Below are positions 63,724 to 64,000 of a DNA stretch of 64,000 nucleotides, piece by piece. The first letter of the stretch is position 1. Every line of letters begins with the position of its first letter. Below the pieces are notes generated by a model, which saw only the letters and a program-made list of their open reading frames with translations, was not told where the DNA came from and ran no database searches. The position numbers were made by a program, and so were the translations under genes. The DNA is from Tenebrio molitor (taxonomy: Eukaryota; Arthropoda; Insecta; Coleoptera; Tenebrionidae): contig NC_091050.1 of the NCBI RefSeq assembly GCF_963966145.1, positions 4,216,001 to 4,280,000 on the forward strand. Direction: 5' to 3'.

Positions 63724-64000
63724 TATACTACAGTTTCATATCGTTGTATTTTAAAAAGAATTCATTTCCAACAAATAATTCTAAAGATATTATTTTTAAA
63801 CTGATACAATTATTATTCATGTATAGAATATAATAATGTGAGTATTTTACAGGACTTATTTCAATTTATTTTACACAAGTATTATTAACATTACAATTTG
63901 TGGGATAGCTGTGTAACCACAAAATATGTTGTAGTAATTATACAAAATAAAATGCAAATCGTTCTGTTATTTGCGTAATTGAAATCGTCGGTTTGAGGTT

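Noticed and set aside
1..64000. CRISPR arrays, rRNA, tRNA genes and bacterial operon features
   Set aside because: No regularly spaced repeats, cloverleaf-type sequences or bacterial gene layout were seen; the genes are spliced animal genes.

Overview
The window reads as nuclear DNA of an insect. Evidence: spliced genes with short GT-AG introns of about 50-80 bases beside introns of several kb, AT-rich spacers, many short TA-flanked inverted-repeat elements, and proteins of animal type. Short introns and abundant MITEs would fit a beetle, but that is inference; the species was not identified.

Left end (1-2.1 kb): the 3' part of TIM21 (mitochondrial TIM23-complex subunit, + strand) converges on TMEM231 (ciliary transition-zone membrane protein, - strand). 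TMEM231 has a textbook RFX X-box about 80 bases upstream of its start codon. Its last coding exon is split by a 233-base MITE. The encoded protein now stops just inside the element, and the original C-terminal codons lie beyond it. From 2.3 to 6.2 kb there is a promoter-like block on the minus strand (TATA, paired CCAAT boxes), a palindromic MITE and otherwise AT-rich spacer.

6.2-16.7 kb: two tandem transglutaminase genes on the + strand (757 and 756 residues), both with an intact Cys-His-Asp triad. They share only one of their coding-intron positions, so the duplication looks old. The second protein begins with a cysteine cluster typical of membrane-anchored transglutaminases.

17-45.4 kb: about 28 kb with no recognisable gene. 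AT-rich, MITE-bearing stretches alternate with islands of higher GC and complex sequence that look like cis-regulatory modules, ahead of a developmental transcription factor gene.

45.4-64 kb: the 5' end of a Tbx20-class T-box gene (midline/H15). It has a TATA-less Inr+DPE core promoter, exon 1 with an eh1-type repressor motif, and exon 2 with the start of the T-box. Later exons were not found, so intron 2 runs at least 15.9 kb to the window edge. It holds several more MITEs and one 1.46-kb DNA transposon with a decayed Tc1/mariner-like transposase. A shorter deletion derivative of that transposon lies 11 kb upstream of it.

Exon coordinates were derived by reading splice sites and frames by eye. 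Family assignments rest on recognised motifs, not on database searches.
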